The notes beneath the pieces are model-generated. The model made no database searches. It was not told where the DNA came from and was given only the letters and a program-made list of their open reading frames with translations. A program made the position numbers and the translations under genes. Below are positions 1 through 10,623 of a DNA stretch of 64,000 bases, one piece after another (position 1 is the stretch's first letter; each line of letters opens with the position of its first letter). Source of the DNA: Roseburia sp. CAG:10041_57 (GTDB lineage: Bacteria > Bacillota > Clostridia > Lachnospirales > Lachnospiraceae); assembly GCA_001916965.1 (NCBI GenBank), contig MNTL01000004.1, forward strand, positions 58,379 through 122,378, written 5' to 3'.

Positions 1-1488
1 GTATTTGGATTATTAGCGCATAATTACATGTTTACAAATAAATTACCCAATTATGATGATATGGGCATTACAGGATTTGGGGCAACATTTAGACTGGGCA
101 GATGGTTTTTATGGGTATTAGGAGCTGCTGTATATCATTTAGACTTTTCATACAGTCTGCCATGGATAAATGGAATAGTAAGCCTTGTTTTTATTGCAGT
201 TTCTGCTGCATTATTGGTTTATATATTTAATTTGAAAAATAAGTTGTCAATTATATTGATTTCGGGGATGCTGGTCGTATTTCCAAGCTGGACAGCTACC
301 TTCTTTTTTATGTTTACAGCACTGTATTATTCTTTGGCTGTTTTTTTAGGAGTATTAGGTGTTTTCTTTACGGTGACTTATCGAAAGGGATATATTTTAG
401 CCGTTCTTTGCACAGTTTTATCACTTGGAATATATCAGGCATATTTTCCGTTTATAGCATCTTTATACGTGATGGTTTTGATTCAAAATCTGGTTCAGAA
501 TGAAACAATTCGTGTCAGAGAAAAAATAAAGAATTCTTTTAAATATCTGTTTCTTTTGGTTGGTTCCATAATTCTTTATGGTATTATTACAGAGCTGACA
601 CTTTTAATTACAGGACAGCAGTTGGCGTCTTACCGAGGACTGGATAATGTTGGTACAATTTCAATAGAAAAGATTGGTCTGATAATAAAAGAAATTTTTA
701 CATGTTTTGCTTCGTTGTGTCTGGGCAATGATTACGAGTTAAGTTATAATGTGCTGTTAAAGGCTGGATATACAATAGCATTTTTGTTTTGGCTAATTGA
801 AAGTATTATATGTGTGTGTATATTGTTGAACCAAAAACGAAAAATTGAGAGTATTTGGTTTGTCATATTATCCTTAGCATTATTTATCAGCATAAATGGA
901 ATCTGTATTATGTGCCCGGAGCCGGATGCAGTGTATAGTTTGATGCGTTATGCATATGTGCTGATACCTGTATATCCGTTAATACTGGCTGATATATGTA
1001 TAGAAAATTTTTCAGGTAAGATGAATGTAATTTTATGTGAAAATATCCTTACCTGTGTTATTTTTATAATGAGTTTGACGTATTGTCATTTTGCAAACGC
1101 ACAGTATCTCAGTATGGATTTGGGCTTGAAACAGACGATAGGATTTTATACTCCTATCATTACGCAAATAAAAAGTTTGGATGGCTATACAGATGAAACA
1201 GAAGTAATATTTATCGGCGTTAATGAAACAGAGATAGATGATAAGACAATGTATCATAATGACGTTATGAGAAAATTTGATATCAGTGGAAGGGATAGTA
1301 TCCTATCACAGACGGGTTCGCTAAATTATTTATTATCGATATACTGTGGTTTTAATCCTTCAAAACTTGAGTATTATATGGGAGAAGGCACAAGGGGAAT
1401 AGATGAAATTGAGGACATGCCTGTTTATCCTGAAAATGGTTCAATTCAAATGATAAATGGAAAAGCAATAGTAAAACTTGCAGAGTGA
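1..1488 (+). CDS. GtrII-like glucosyltransferase membrane protein, 5' end outside window
   Basis: Polytopic membrane protein of the GtrII-like glucosyltransferase type (GT-C-like), expected to add a sugar from a lipid-phosphate donor on the outer face of the membrane. The reading frame is open to base 1, and the residues before the first ATG (position 28) align with the N-terminal region of the 37541-39127 paralogue (shared pattern YMFT.KLPN.DD followed by LGRWFL). The true start therefore lies upstream of the window. About ten hydrophobic segments are followed by an extracytosolic tail. Both paralogues end with a closely similar motif, GSIQ.(I/L)NG then VVKL or IVKL. The next gene overlaps the stop codon. 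The family assignment rests on paralogy and general features. Confidence 0.75.
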   Translation, partial: VFGLLAHNYMFTNKLPNYDDMGITGFGATFRLGRWFLWVLGAAVYHLDFSYSLPWINGIVSLVFIAVSAALLVYIFNLKNKLSIILISGMLVVFPSWTATFFFMFTALYYSLAVFLGVLGVFFTVTYRKGYILAVLCTVLSLGIYQAYFPFIASLYVMVLIQNLVQNETIRVREKIKNSFKYLFLLVGSIILYGIITELTLLITGQQLASYRGLDNVGTISIEKIGLIIKEIFTCFASLCLGNDYELSYNVLLKAGYTIAFLFWLIESIICVCILLNQKRKIESIWFVILSLALFISINGICIMCPEPDAVYSLMRYAYVLIPVYPLILADICIENFSGKMNVILCENILTCVIFIMSLTYCHFANAQYLSMDLGLKQTIGFYTPIITQIKSLDGYTDETEVIFIGVNETEIDDKTMYHNDVMRKFDISGRDSILSQTGSLNYLLSIYCGFNPSKLEYYMGEGTRGIDEIEDMPVYPENGSIQMINGKAIVKLAE

Positions 1489-2759
1489 AAGGAAAATATG
1501 CGACGATTATGAAAAAAATAATTAAAAAAATTCAAAGTGATAATGATGCGAAATTTCTGATACTTATTTTTATGATCATGGTCATGCAGGCAATACGATA
1601 TTACCCATTTAAGTTTGGTGGATGGAATCAAATCATGCTTTCATTTACGTATAGATACGGATTTATTCAAAGAGCATTTATAGGAACTATTTTGGATATT
1701 GAGTCTACACTATTTCACATTCCTTTGAAGTATATGAGATATATTTATGGCATATTTACAGTTGTTGTGTGGTCTTTTATTTGTCTGCTTATATCTAAAA
1801 AAGCGATAACAACTATAAATGATAAGCAAATAAATAATTTTTTAAAGGGATTGACATTGGCTTTTTTTATCGGACCAGGATGGGTTTCATACTATAGTAA
1901 CTTTGGAATTACAGATGTTTGGTTGGCATTAATATCTTTTTTATTAGTGTATCTAGTTATAAAAGAGAAATACGTTTATGGGATCATTATATTGGTGATT
2001 ATTGCAGAACTTATACATCCAGGTTATGTTTTTCTTTTTTTTAATTTTCCAATGATTATTATTGTATATAAAGCTATGCTTGTAAAAGACAAATTTGATG
2101 CAAAGTATATTTGGCTATTTGGAATTAACGCATTAGTTGCTTCTGCGTTGTTTTTCATTTTGTTTTTGTTTGCGCATGCAAAGGATGGAATTAATATAGA
2201 GTATGTCATGGGACGAACAGCAGAATTTGTTGGGAAAACAGTAGAAGAAATAGAAAATCATAGACCAACAATTAATGATTTTTTATTTAGATCAGGTGGA
2301 GATGGTGGAATTAGGTGTTTAATTCAATCATGGGGATTTCTGATTGTAGGAATGATAATTGCATTTTTACCATTTTTCTATGAAATATATAGATATTGGT
2401 TAAATGTATATTGCGTTGCAAAAGAAAATAAGATGAGATTTTCATGGTATTTTTTTGTAATACCATTTGGAACAGTTACTTTAGTACCAGTGTATATTAT
2501 GCAAAATGACTATGGTAGATGGACACATGCTGGTCTTATCTATGAAGTTGGAATTATAGTCGTTATGATATTTATGAAAGATAAAAATGTGCTGGAAGGC
2601 ACAAAAAGGTACATGGCTTATGTCAAATTACATAAATGGTATTATGTTACATTGATTGCATATGCTGGAATATGTGGCGCCTTTGATCAAAATTTAATTA
2701 ACTCACTTGTTTCAACAATTGAGCAGACAATATGGAAAGTAATTTATGTTTTTGCATAA
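1485..2759 (+). CDS. Polytopic membrane protein, probable surface-glycan enzyme, function unknown
   Basis: A hydrophobic protein of about 424 residues with roughly ten transmembrane segments. I do not recognise a specific family. The GTG at 1485 overlaps the TGA of the preceding gene, which suggests translational coupling. An ATG at 1509 is an alternative start, but its AAGGA (1489-1493) is about 15 nt away, so the start is uncertain. Loops carry charged motifs such as GGDGGIRC and NDYGRWTHAG. Position between a GtrII-like gene and a YfhO remnant suggests a GT-C-like transferase or polymerase role, which is inference. The gene appears intact although its downstream neighbours are not. Confidence 0.6.
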   Translation: MKGKYATIMKKIIKKIQSDNDAKFLILIFMIMVMQAIRYYPFKFGGWNQIMLSFTYRYGFIQRAFIGTILDIESTLFHIPLKYMRYIYGIFTVVVWSFICLLISKKAITTINDKQINNFLKGLTLAFFIGPGWVSYYSNFGITDVWLALISFLLVYLVIKEKYVYGIIILVIIAELIHPGYVFLFFNFPMIIIVYKAMLVKDKFDAKYIWLFGINALVASALFFILFLFAHAKDGINIEYVMGRTAEFVGKTVEEIENHRPTINDFLFRSGGDGGIRCLIQSWGFLIVGMIIAFLPFFYEIYRYWLNVYCVAKENKMRFSWYFFVIPFGTVTLVPVYIMQNDYGRWTHAGLIYEVGIIVVMIFMKDKNVLEGTKRYMAYVKLHKWYYVTLIAYAGICGAFDQNLINSLVSTIEQTIWKVIYVFA

Positions 2760-2762
2760 AAA

Positions 2763-4246
2763 AGGACTTTTATTTGGGGTTACATTTTTATTTACTTTAT
2801 CAGTTTTTCCTTTTTATATATTGGTTCTGTTTCCTTAGCGGTATATGTCATTTATCGAATGATTAATGAAAAAGAGAAATGGCAAGATGCAATTAGATAT
2901 ATTAGGAATATGATTTTTGAGTATTTGCTTGGTCTTGGAACAGCTGCATTTATATTTATACTTGCTGTTTGGGGCTTTTTGGAAAGAAATCGCACAGGGA
3001 TAAAAACAGATTATCACTTGTTCTATTCATTTCAAGAAATTTGTACAATGCTTAAAAATATATTTTTGCCTTCTTATAGTACGGAGCAGGAATTGGCTGT
3101 GTGTACAATAGGGATTATTATTGTAATAAGTATTATTTTATCTAAAAATAATGGAAAAGAAAAAGTTGCATTATTTTTATTGTTTTTGTTAACTAGTATT
3201 CCGTTTATAAGTTGCGTGATGTCTGGATTTGGAGAATGCTACGGCAGATGGGAATTGGTAATAAATATGTACTTTGCTTTTTTGGCAATTATGTATTGGG
3301 ATGAATTATATAATTTATCAATTGTTCAGAAAACTGGAATAATAATTGTGTTTATTGGATTATGTTTTATTGCAAAAGCAGAAGGTATTATTGAACATCA
3401 GATGTATAGCATTACTTTAAAATTTTATGTAATTTTATTAATGATGCTTGTAGTTGTATTATCGTTGGCAAAAAGGATAAAAAGTCAAAAAAGTAATACA
3501 GATAGCAATGTTTGGTATGTTTGTCATTTCTTGTTTTACTATTTGCTATAATTGGAGAGGAGTTGCAAGAGATAGAGATATTTCGGTATTGCAGGAGAGG
3601 GAAGTTGTAGAGGAACTTTTATGCGATGTAGATGAAAGTACATTTTGCAGGATTGATAATGAAAGAGGATTTGCTGAACCGAGAACTGGAATGAATATTT
3701 CATTGTCGCAGGATTATCTAGGTGTAATGGAATATGTAAGTATTGAAAATAATAGTTATATATGGGCGTTTGATAAGTGGGGCATTTCATATAAAGACCA
3801 TAATATACTGGGATTAGATCAGAGAGCTATTTTAGAGACGTTATGTAATGTAAAATATTTTGTTGTTCGCTCAAAGTATGATTTTTATCACCATATGGGT
3901 TTGAATATGTAAAGTCTACAGAAGATGGAGAATGGGATTTATATCAAAATAGTAATTCACTTCCAATATTATATGGATATAGTAGTGTAGTAGACAGTGA
4001 TTTATTTGCACAAATGAATGGATTAAAAAAACAAAATTATATGCTCAATGCAGCTTCAGTAGAAAAGTATGATGGAAATGTCAAAAGATAGAATTGACGG
4101 ATGATCATATTGGGCAGACGGAATATAAGATAACGGATATAAAGGCTGGAAAGGTTGAAAAAGGTATTGTACGTTTGAATGCAGGAAGGATAATACTGAA
4201 AAAAGAAGATATTAAGTGCACGGTTGAAATAAAAGGAGGGAATTAA
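2763..4246 (+). pseudogene. YfhO-family membrane protein remnant, truncated and frameshifted
   Basis: YfhO-type proteins are large membrane proteins (usually over 800 residues) linked to teichoic or lipoteichoic acid glycosylation. Here only a C-terminal part survives. The first frame runs from about 2763 to 3551 and has the SGFGECYGRWEL loop typical of the family. A second frame (3508-3912) carries the extracytosolic motif LDQRAILETLCNVKYFVV. A third piece after 3912 reads LPILYGYSSVVDSDLFAQM, and a fourth ends at 4246 with a beta-rich tail (TDDHIGQTEYKI). At least three frame changes are needed to read through. The N-terminal half with the family's catalytic-type acidic motif is absent. Decay rather than programmed shifting is the simplest reading. 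Confidence 0.75.
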
Positions 4247-4276
4247 GATATTTATTAAGAATATCTGATAAGAAAT

Positions 4277-5326
4277 ATGGATAAAAGAATTTCTGGACTG
4301 GATTTGTTAAAGATTATTGCAACTGTAATGATAATTTTTCACCATTATCAACAAATTACAGGTGCTTGGTGGGGAGCATCAAGTTTTTACGGAGGGTTAT
4401 TTTATTATGGAGAATTAGTTGAATTATTTTTTATTATTTCTGGATTTATTATGTATAGATATATTGAAAAAATAAAATTCGGATTGAGCTTTAAAAAATA
4501 TTGTATTCATAGATTCTTTCGTTTTATACCTTTAATGGCTATATGCGTTATTGTTACTACAGTATTTGCACATTTATATATTATTTTATATGGAGAGGTA
4601 TTCTTCAATGTTGATTCATTTTCTCTTTGGACAATATTAATTTCTTCGCTTGGAATATAAGAAGGTTGGTTCGCAACCAATGTTGGAATTAACAATCCTG
4701 CATGGTATATAAGCGTTCTGTTATTATGTTATGTAATTTTGTATTTACTGACTTTTATAGCAGAAAGGCTTCATATTTCATGTAATTACTTATTTGGCGG
4801 AATGATTTTTATTGGATTAGGAATTCAGTATTATGGAATTAATTATCCCCTTTTTAATTATTTAAGTAGTAGAGGCTATGTTACATTTTTCCTTGGATTG
4901 CTTTTAGCATATGTGGTAGACAAAAGAGCAGAATTAATTAATTTTCAGATATGTCTGACTATTATAATTATAATTCCTTTTTTAATATATAAACAATATT
5001 GGTTGGTACTAAAAGATGTTAAATATATAATGATATTTATATTTTACCCAGCACTGATATTTGTCTTTTCGTCACAGTTTGTATCAAAGATTATGCATTG
5101 GAGTTGGATAAATAATCTTGCTAATATATCATTTAATGCATTTATGTGGCATTATCCTTTGTTGGAAATAATGTATGTAGTTTTAAAGCTATTCGATTTT
5201 AAATTTGATTTATGTACTATAAATGCGATGATTATTTTTTCAGTAGTATGTTTTGGAGTTGGAACTTTATCGTACATTCTTATAGAAAAGCCTTTAAATA
5301 GAGTAATAAATTTAAAGATAAATTAG
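4277..5326 (+). pseudogene. Acyltransferase-3 (OafA-like) gene interrupted by an in-frame TAA
   Basis: Membrane O-acyltransferase of the acyltransferase-3 family, normally adding acetyl groups to surface sugars. The N-terminal part starts MDKRISGLDLLKI and has the conserved HHY and LFFIISGFIMYRY segments. A TAA at 4658-4660 stops it after residue 127, yet the same frame continues without a break (EGWFATNVGINNPAWYISV) to 5326 and ends with the expected membrane helices and IEKPLNR tail. A single nonsense change therefore separates it from an intact gene of about 349 codons. The start follows GGAGGGAATTAAG upstream. Restart at the internal ATG 4739 would give only a C-terminal fragment. Confidence 0.85.
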
Positions 5327-5383
5327 AAATATTTTATTACTTTCATAAATAAGCATATCGTGATGTTAGAAAGTGTAAGGATT

Positions 5384-6122
5384 ATGGAAAAAGAAGATTT
5401 AAAAGATAAGTGGAAAAGATATGAAAAAAATGGAAGTTTAGGGATTTCTATTTTAATAAATGTCTGAGAAGACATGGAATAGTAAAATATTTTCATCGTG
5501 AACCGGTTATGCCCAGATTTGCTCATAAACTGGTAATGTCTTCAAAAAAACCAATGAGTATTTGTATGAAAAAATCCAGTCTGGAGAACCATTTTTGGCG
5601 TGCCGTTTTGGCAATACAGAGCTTCAGACGGTAGTTGGAAATTTAAAGGTAAAAATACTAGGACATTCTAAAGAGGCAGATGAATATTTGGACAAGTGGT
5701 TTACTAGGCTGGGGAATGGCGCAGGTTTTTTCCTGTAGACTATCAATATCTTGCCAGAATTTGAACTGAAGACATTAAACGCTGTACAGACCATTGCCGG
5801 AGAAAAAGATGAGAGATTCTCCACATGGTTTGAAGCATTGGAATATATGTTCGAGGAGACAATGAAGATAGATTTTGATATTGCAATTATTGGTTGTGGT
5901 GCTTATGGTATGCCATTGGCTGCAAAACTGAAAAAAACAGGAAAGCAGGCAATTCACTTAGGTGGGGAAACTCAGCTGTTGTTTGGTATTAAAGGAAAAT
6001 GGTGGGAAGAAAATTATCCATCTAAAATAGCTTCCTGCTTTAATGAGTACTGGGGCTATCCGGCTGACTCGGAAAAACCTAAAAATGCAGGTACAGTTGA
6101 AATGGGATGCTATTGGAAATAG
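5384..6122 (+). pseudogene. GT-D-like glycosyltransferase copy, two frameshifts and a large internal deletion
   Basis: Clear degraded copy of the intact gene at 15384-16394. From ATG 5384 it reads MEKEDLKDKWKRYEK, shifts frame in an A-run near 5425-5432 (continuing KWKFRDFYFNKCLRRHGIV), and shifts again near the A7 run after ATGTCTTC (about 5538-5547), continuing TNEYLYEKIQSGEPFLACRF. After GAGFF the sequence jumps to LPEFELKTLNAVQTIAGEK, skipping about 100 residues present in the intact paralogue. The last 120 codons (5761-6122) are undamaged and end in GCYWK like the paralogue. The deletion means simple reversion cannot restore it. Confidence 0.88.
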
Positions 6123-6133
6123 AGGAAAGAATA

Positions 6134-6301
6134 ATGAAACCAGATGTGAATAAGATAAGGATAATAATTGGATGGATATATGTATATCTGTTTCTTGGCT
6201 TGGCTGTTGTAAGGACAATGACAGTTGGTAACTTTATTGTATTATTGATTTTAGCTATAATAAGTTTCTTTCTTGATATATGGAATAGAAAAGGACTATA
6301 G
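6134..6301 (+). CDS. Small two-helix membrane protein
   Basis: A 55-residue protein starting MKPDVNKIR with two hydrophobic segments (about residues 8-25 and 30-48) and a short charged tail DIWNRKGL. I chose ATG 6134 because GAGGAAAG (6122-6129) sits just upstream. An in-frame ATG at 6107 would overlap the preceding pseudogene and lacks a site. It lies between the GT-D-like pseudogene and a GT4 gene in the same direction and is probably co-transcribed. No family recognised. It may be a genuine small membrane partner or a chance frame. Confidence 0.45.
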   Translation: MKPDVNKIRIIIGWIYVYLFLGLAVVRTMTVGNFIVLLILAIISFFLDIWNRKGL

Positions 6302-6312
6302 GATTATATTAT

Positions 6313-7431
6313 ATGATTAATATAAAGAAAATTGCAATTATATCTTTAAATACAGAAAAGAAAAATTTAAGTAAATACTATAATTCTCAGGCAGAGGGAT
6401 TGGCAAAGGCATTTGCCAGATTAGGGCATGATGTAGAGGTGTATCACCTTATTCCTGATTTGGATGGAGAAAAAGAAGAAATAGAGCATGATGGTATCAA
6501 AAGTATTTATTTGAAGACAAAACATATAGGAAAACATGCATTGCCTGATTATACCGGATTTAATGTAGATAGAGAGTGCTACATTACGGCATCAGATAAC
6601 TATATCGCATTGCGGGGATTCTTTAAATGGTGCAGGAAAAATAATATCTTATGTCTGCCGTACATTGGAGTTATCAGAAGCAATAATGCTTCAGCCTGGA
6701 AAAAGAAAATAGTAGATTTATTTTGCGATAATACATGGTTTTATAAAAAGTATCCCACTGTTGTGAAAACCCCTGCTTTAGCCGAACAATTGAGAGCATT
6801 AGGTGCAGGAGATAATGTAAAAATAATTCCGGTGGGGCTGGATGAAAGTATTTTAAAACAGAATTATGCAAAGTATAACATAAACGATTTAAAAGAAAAA
6901 TGGGGATATCATTCAGAAAATAAAGTGCTGCTGTTTATTGGGCGAATGACAAATGAAAAACAGCCGCTTAAAATGGTAGAAATATTCCAACAGTTATACG
7001 CACAGGATAAGAATTACAGGTTACTGATGATTGGACAGGGAGAATTGTTAGAGCAGGTAAAACAGAGTATTTCACAGAAATCACTTGGGAATGTCGTATC
7101 AATCATGGAAAAGATAGAAAACAGTAATATTTGGGAAGCGTATCGTATAGCATATGCCTATGTTAATTTAAATGAACATGAGATCTTTGGTATGTCAATT
7201 TTGGAAGCTATGTACTATGAGTGCCCTGTTGTGGCGTTGGAAGCACCGGGACCTGATTATATTCTGGAACATGGGAAGTATGGTTATTTATGCAGCAGTG
7301 ATTTAGAGTTATATAATAGTTTGATACAGAAAAAATTAAGGGGAAAGATAGAAGAAGCAAAAAGCAGAATATGTAACCAGTATACATGGAATGAATCTGC
7401 AAAGGAATTTTTTAAAGTATGGAGGAATTAG
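6313..7431 (+). CDS. Glycosyltransferase family 4 (GT-B fold)
   Basis: Cytosolic glycosyltransferase of 372 residues with the GT-B two-domain layout. The N-terminal acceptor domain has the Rossmann-type start KKIAIISLNTEKKN. The C-terminal donor domain opens with LLFIGRMTNEKQP and carries the E-x7-E type motif NEHEIFGMSILEAMYYECP (roughly residues 290-310), then VVALEAPGPDYI. It should transfer a sugar from a nucleotide-sugar donor to a lipid-linked glycan. Sugar and linkage cannot be told. The gene looks intact within an otherwise decayed stretch and overlaps the next gene. Confidence 0.88.
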   Translation: MINIKKIAIISLNTEKKNLSKYYNSQAEGLAKAFARLGHDVEVYHLIPDLDGEKEEIEHDGIKSIYLKTKHIGKHALPDYTGFNVDRECYITASDNYIALRGFFKWCRKNNILCLPYIGVIRSNNASAWKKKIVDLFCDNTWFYKKYPTVVKTPALAEQLRALGAGDNVKIIPVGLDESILKQNYAKYNINDLKEKWGYHSENKVLLFIGRMTNEKQPLKMVEIFQQLYAQDKNYRLLMIGQGELLEQVKQSISQKSLGNVVSIMEKIENSNIWEAYRIAYAYVNLNEHEIFGMSILEAMYYECPVVALEAPGPDYILEHGKYGYLCSSDLELYNSLIQKKLRGKIEEAKSRICNQYTWNESAKEFFKVWRN

Positions 7432-8444
7432 AATTGAGGGAAAGAGAGAAGTGGGTTGATGCTGTAAAGGGACTGGCTATTTATTTAGTGATATTGGGGC
7501 ATGCTATTCAATATGCGACCAGTCAAGATTATAATTATGCAGGAAATAGTATTTTTCAAATTATATATAGCTTTCATATGCCGTTATTTATGATGATGAG
7601 TGGATATCTATTTGCTTATTCTATGAACAAGTATTCTATAAAGGGTGGTATGATTGCGAAGGTACGAGGAATATTAGTTCCGTGTATTTCATGGGGAATA
7701 ATTACATATTTAATTGATTTAATACTATATAGAAATCAAAAAATCGGAATAGTAGCTGCTTTAGATTATACTTATAATAGTAACTGGTTTTTGTGGGCAG
7801 TATTTTTCACATCGATATTAGCATATATTTTTATCTCTGTTTTTAAGAAAAAAGAAGTCTCTCTTGCTATATTGGCAGTGATAAATTTTGTGTTACCCGA
7901 TACGCCTGAATATTTTCATATACAGTCAGTCAGAAGATTACTTTTATTTTTCATAATAGGCATAGCAATTAATAGAATAAAAATAATGAATAAATTAACC
8001 CCAAAATATTATTGGATAACGTTAACTATCGTATTTAGTATATATGTTTGCTTGATGATATTCGTCTTAAGGCGGGGAGAGTATTTTACGACTCAGATAT
8101 GTATGTTAACAGGTATAAGGGATGCGATAAAAATTGTTTTGAATACTTTGATGCAATTAACAGGATGCTTCAGCATTATGCTGATTTTATATAAAATTCA
8201 ACCTAAATGTAAGTTACATGTTATACGCCAGCTAGGTGAAAATTCAATTGTCATTTATGTTTTTTCGGGAATACTCTTTTTTTTCCTGATAAAAGATTAT
8301 TGTCGAATTCCAGAGGAATATCGGTATTGTATTAAAGCAGGGTATGTATTAGTAATTTCATTGATTATAACGGGAATTTCTTATCTGACTGCTAAATTGA
8401 TAAATAGGAACAAATGGACAAAGAAAATTCTAATGGGCAAATAG
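7419..8444 (+). CDS. Acyltransferase-3 family membrane O-acetyltransferase
   Basis: Intact 341-codon member of the acyltransferase-3 group resembling fucose 4-O-acetylase-like proteins. Residues include WVDAVKGLAIYLVILGHA at the N-terminus and SFHMPLFMMMSGYLFAYS in helix 2-3, with about ten membrane helices. It probably O-acetylates a sugar of the surface glycan. Start choice is open: ATG 7419 overlaps the preceding gene by 13 nt, while a TTG at 7434 in the same frame has an ideal GGAGG (7421-7425) eight bases upstream. It is one of four acyltransferase-3 genes in the first 19 kb, two of which are broken. Confidence 0.85.
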   Translation: MEELELREREKWVDAVKGLAIYLVILGHAIQYATSQDYNYAGNSIFQIIYSFHMPLFMMMSGYLFAYSMNKYSIKGGMIAKVRGILVPCISWGIITYLIDLILYRNQKIGIVAALDYTYNSNWFLWAVFFTSILAYIFISVFKKKEVSLAILAVINFVLPDTPEYFHIQSVRRLLLFFIIGIAINRIKIMNKLTPKYYWITLTIVFSIYVCLMIFVLRRGEYFTTQICMLTGIRDAIKIVLNTLMQLTGCFSIMLILYKIQPKCKLHVIRQLGENSIVIYVFSGILFFFLIKDYCRIPEEYRYCIKAGYVLVISLIITGISYLTAKLINRNKWTKKILMGK

Positions 8445-8531
8445 TAATGATAATAATTTGATTAATTATATTTATTGTAGTAGTATTAAGAACATAAAGT
8501 ATTCATTAAGGTATGGACGGGAGAGAAGAAA

Positions 8532-9665
8532 ATGAAAGTAAAATGCAATGTTTTAGATAGACAGTTTTTTCAATATCAACAGGAATATGAAGAGGCAGCT
8601 TTACGAGTACTCCGTTCAGGCTGGTATGTGTTAGGTAATGAGGTAAAGCAATTTGAAGAAGAATTTGCGGCATTTACAGGCAGAAAGTACTGTGTTGGAT
8701 TAAATTCCGGACTTGATGCACTTATTATGTCTGTAAGAGCACTAGGAATTGGTCAGGGAGATGAAGTCATTGTACAGGCAAATACCTATATTGCAACAGT
8801 ACTTGGCATTACAGAAAATGGTGCTATTCCTGTCTTTGTAGAACCGGATGAATACTACAATATAGATGCTGATAAGATAGAAGCGGCAATCACAGATAAA
8901 ACAAAGGCAATTATGGTAGTACATTTATATGGTCAGGCAAGCAATATGGGCAAAATAATGGGAATTTCTAAAAAATATAATTTGCCTGTTATTGAAGACT
9001 GTGCTCAATCCCATGGAGCATGTTTTGACGGAAAGATGACGGGATCATTTGGAATATCAGGTTGCTTTAGTTTTTATCCCACTAAGAATCTGGGTGCCTT
9101 TGGTGATGCAGGAGCTATTGTAACAGATGATAAGGATTTTGCAGATAAGGTCCGTATGATGCGTAACTATGGAAGCAGGATCAAATACTATAATGAAATA
9201 GAGGGACTCAATTCCAGACTGGATGAAATGCAGGCAGCGTTATTACGCGTTAAATTGCAGCATATTAAAGAATTGAATCAGGAAAGAGTAGTACTTGCTG
9301 ATCGGTATACGAAAGGAATTACGAATGAATATATTGTAAAGCCTGAAATCAGGAATGGTGCCAATAGTATCTTCCATCAATATGTGATCCGCTGTAAGGA
9401 TAGAAGTAATCTGCAGAAATATCTGGAAGAACAGGGTATTCAGACACAAATTCATTATCCTGTACCGCCACATCTGGCAGAATGTTATGAGCGATTAGGG
9501 CATAAGAGGGGAGACTATCCTATTACAGAGCAATATGCGAATGAAGTACTGAGTCTGCCTATTTATACGGGTATGACATGGGAAGAACAGGATTACGTAA
9601 TAGAAAAGTTGAATACATTTAAAAATAGTATGAATAAAGGAGAAATAAATGATTTCAAAAGCTGA
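8532..9665 (+). CDS. DegT/DnrJ/EryC1-type sugar aminotransferase
   Basis: PLP-dependent aminotransferase acting on keto-sugar nucleotides, 377 residues, the usual family length. Visible signatures are LNSGLDALIMSVRAL, VIEDCAQSHGA and the PLP-lysine motif SFYPTKNLGAFGDAGAI. The closest pathway match is the C3 aminotransferase of dTDP-3-amino-3,6-dideoxyhexose synthesis (FdtB/QdtB type), because an FdtA-like ketoisomerase and a GNAT enzyme follow within 2 kb. It starts at ATG 8532 after GGGAGAG. Its last 17 bases overlap the following acyltransferase pseudogene. That it acts on the 3-keto product is inference. Confidence 0.85.
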   Translation: MKVKCNVLDRQFFQYQQEYEEAALRVLRSGWYVLGNEVKQFEEEFAAFTGRKYCVGLNSGLDALIMSVRALGIGQGDEVIVQANTYIATVLGITENGAIPVFVEPDEYYNIDADKIEAAITDKTKAIMVVHLYGQASNMGKIMGISKKYNLPVIEDCAQSHGACFDGKMTGSFGISGCFSFYPTKNLGAFGDAGAIVTDDKDFADKVRMMRNYGSRIKYYNEIEGLNSRLDEMQAALLRVKLQHIKELNQERVVLADRYTKGITNEYIVKPEIRNGANSIFHQYVIRCKDRSNLQKYLEEQGIQTQIHYPVPPHLAECYERLGHKRGDYPITEQYANEVLSLPIYTGMTWEEQDYVIEKLNTFKNSMNKGEINDFKS

Positions 9666-10623
9666 ATCAAATGTATTAAAAGCAATATCTATTATAGTTA
9701 TTGTATTGAACCATTTTTGGGCGTGGATATATAAACCGAAGGATATCGTATTAATGCTATCAGGCAGTTTTTGCCAAGCTGCTGTGGGTATGTTCTTATT
9801 CTTGTCTGGTTATGGAATTATGTGTTCTTATCAGCAAAATGGAATAAAAAATTATTGAAAAAAAAGATTTAGAAAGATATATATTCCATTTTTGATTATC
9901 TCTACAATGGAATTTTTTATGAAACTTTGGCAGTATCGTAACAATATTGGAGATATGTATATAAAATCTACGCTTTTATCGCTAGTAGGGTTGTATCCCA
10001 ATAACACAATAGATGGGACGTTTTGGTTTATAACTTTTATCCTCATGCAGTATTTTATTTTTTGGATTGCATTTCGCTTTAATCTTAAGAAGAGCATTCA
10101 ATGGATTGTATTTACGATGGCATCTATTGGAGGATATGTAATTTTTAAAAATAAATTTATTTGGGTGCGGGAAAATGATATTTATGGGTATTGTTTCTAT
10201 CTTGGAGTATTATTTGTAGAGTTGAAGGATAAATATGTGGTAAAAGACGGCGGTGCGCAGATTTTACTGGTTTGTATTTGTCTATTGCTTTATATCGTTT
10301 CACTAAATGAGTGTGACATTCCTTTGGTATGGTGGCTTAATGGAGCAGTATTGATTATATTGTAAATTATAGTGATTCATACTTTGAGTGGAAAAATTCA
10401 TTTAAAAAGAAATGTACTGATATCAGTAGGCAAGATGTCTTATGAGTTGTATTTAACGGAAGGAGTATTTTTTTTTCACAAAATATTATATGATTTGGCA
10501 GGATATAATTATTGGGGACTAATTATTCATGTCATGCTTATATGTATGATATCCTTTGCATTAAGGCAGATAGAAGTAACAGCAACTAAATTTTTAGACG
10601 GAGTAATGAAAGATGTTAAATGA
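9649..10623 (+). pseudogene. Acyltransferase-3 gene with two in-frame stop codons
   Basis: One reading frame from ATG 9649 to 10623 encodes a complete acyltransferase-3 type membrane protein: ISIIVIVLNHFWAW and AAVGMFLFLSGYGIM near the N-terminus, then TFWFITFILMQYF, and a final SYELYLTEGVFFFHKIL segment. It is interrupted by TGA at 9856-9858 and TAA at 10363-10365 without any frame change. Both lesions are single-codon nonsense changes, the same kind as in the 4277-5326 gene. Flanking FdtA and DegT genes overlap its ends and remain intact, so the operon is still translated around it. Confidence 0.85.
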
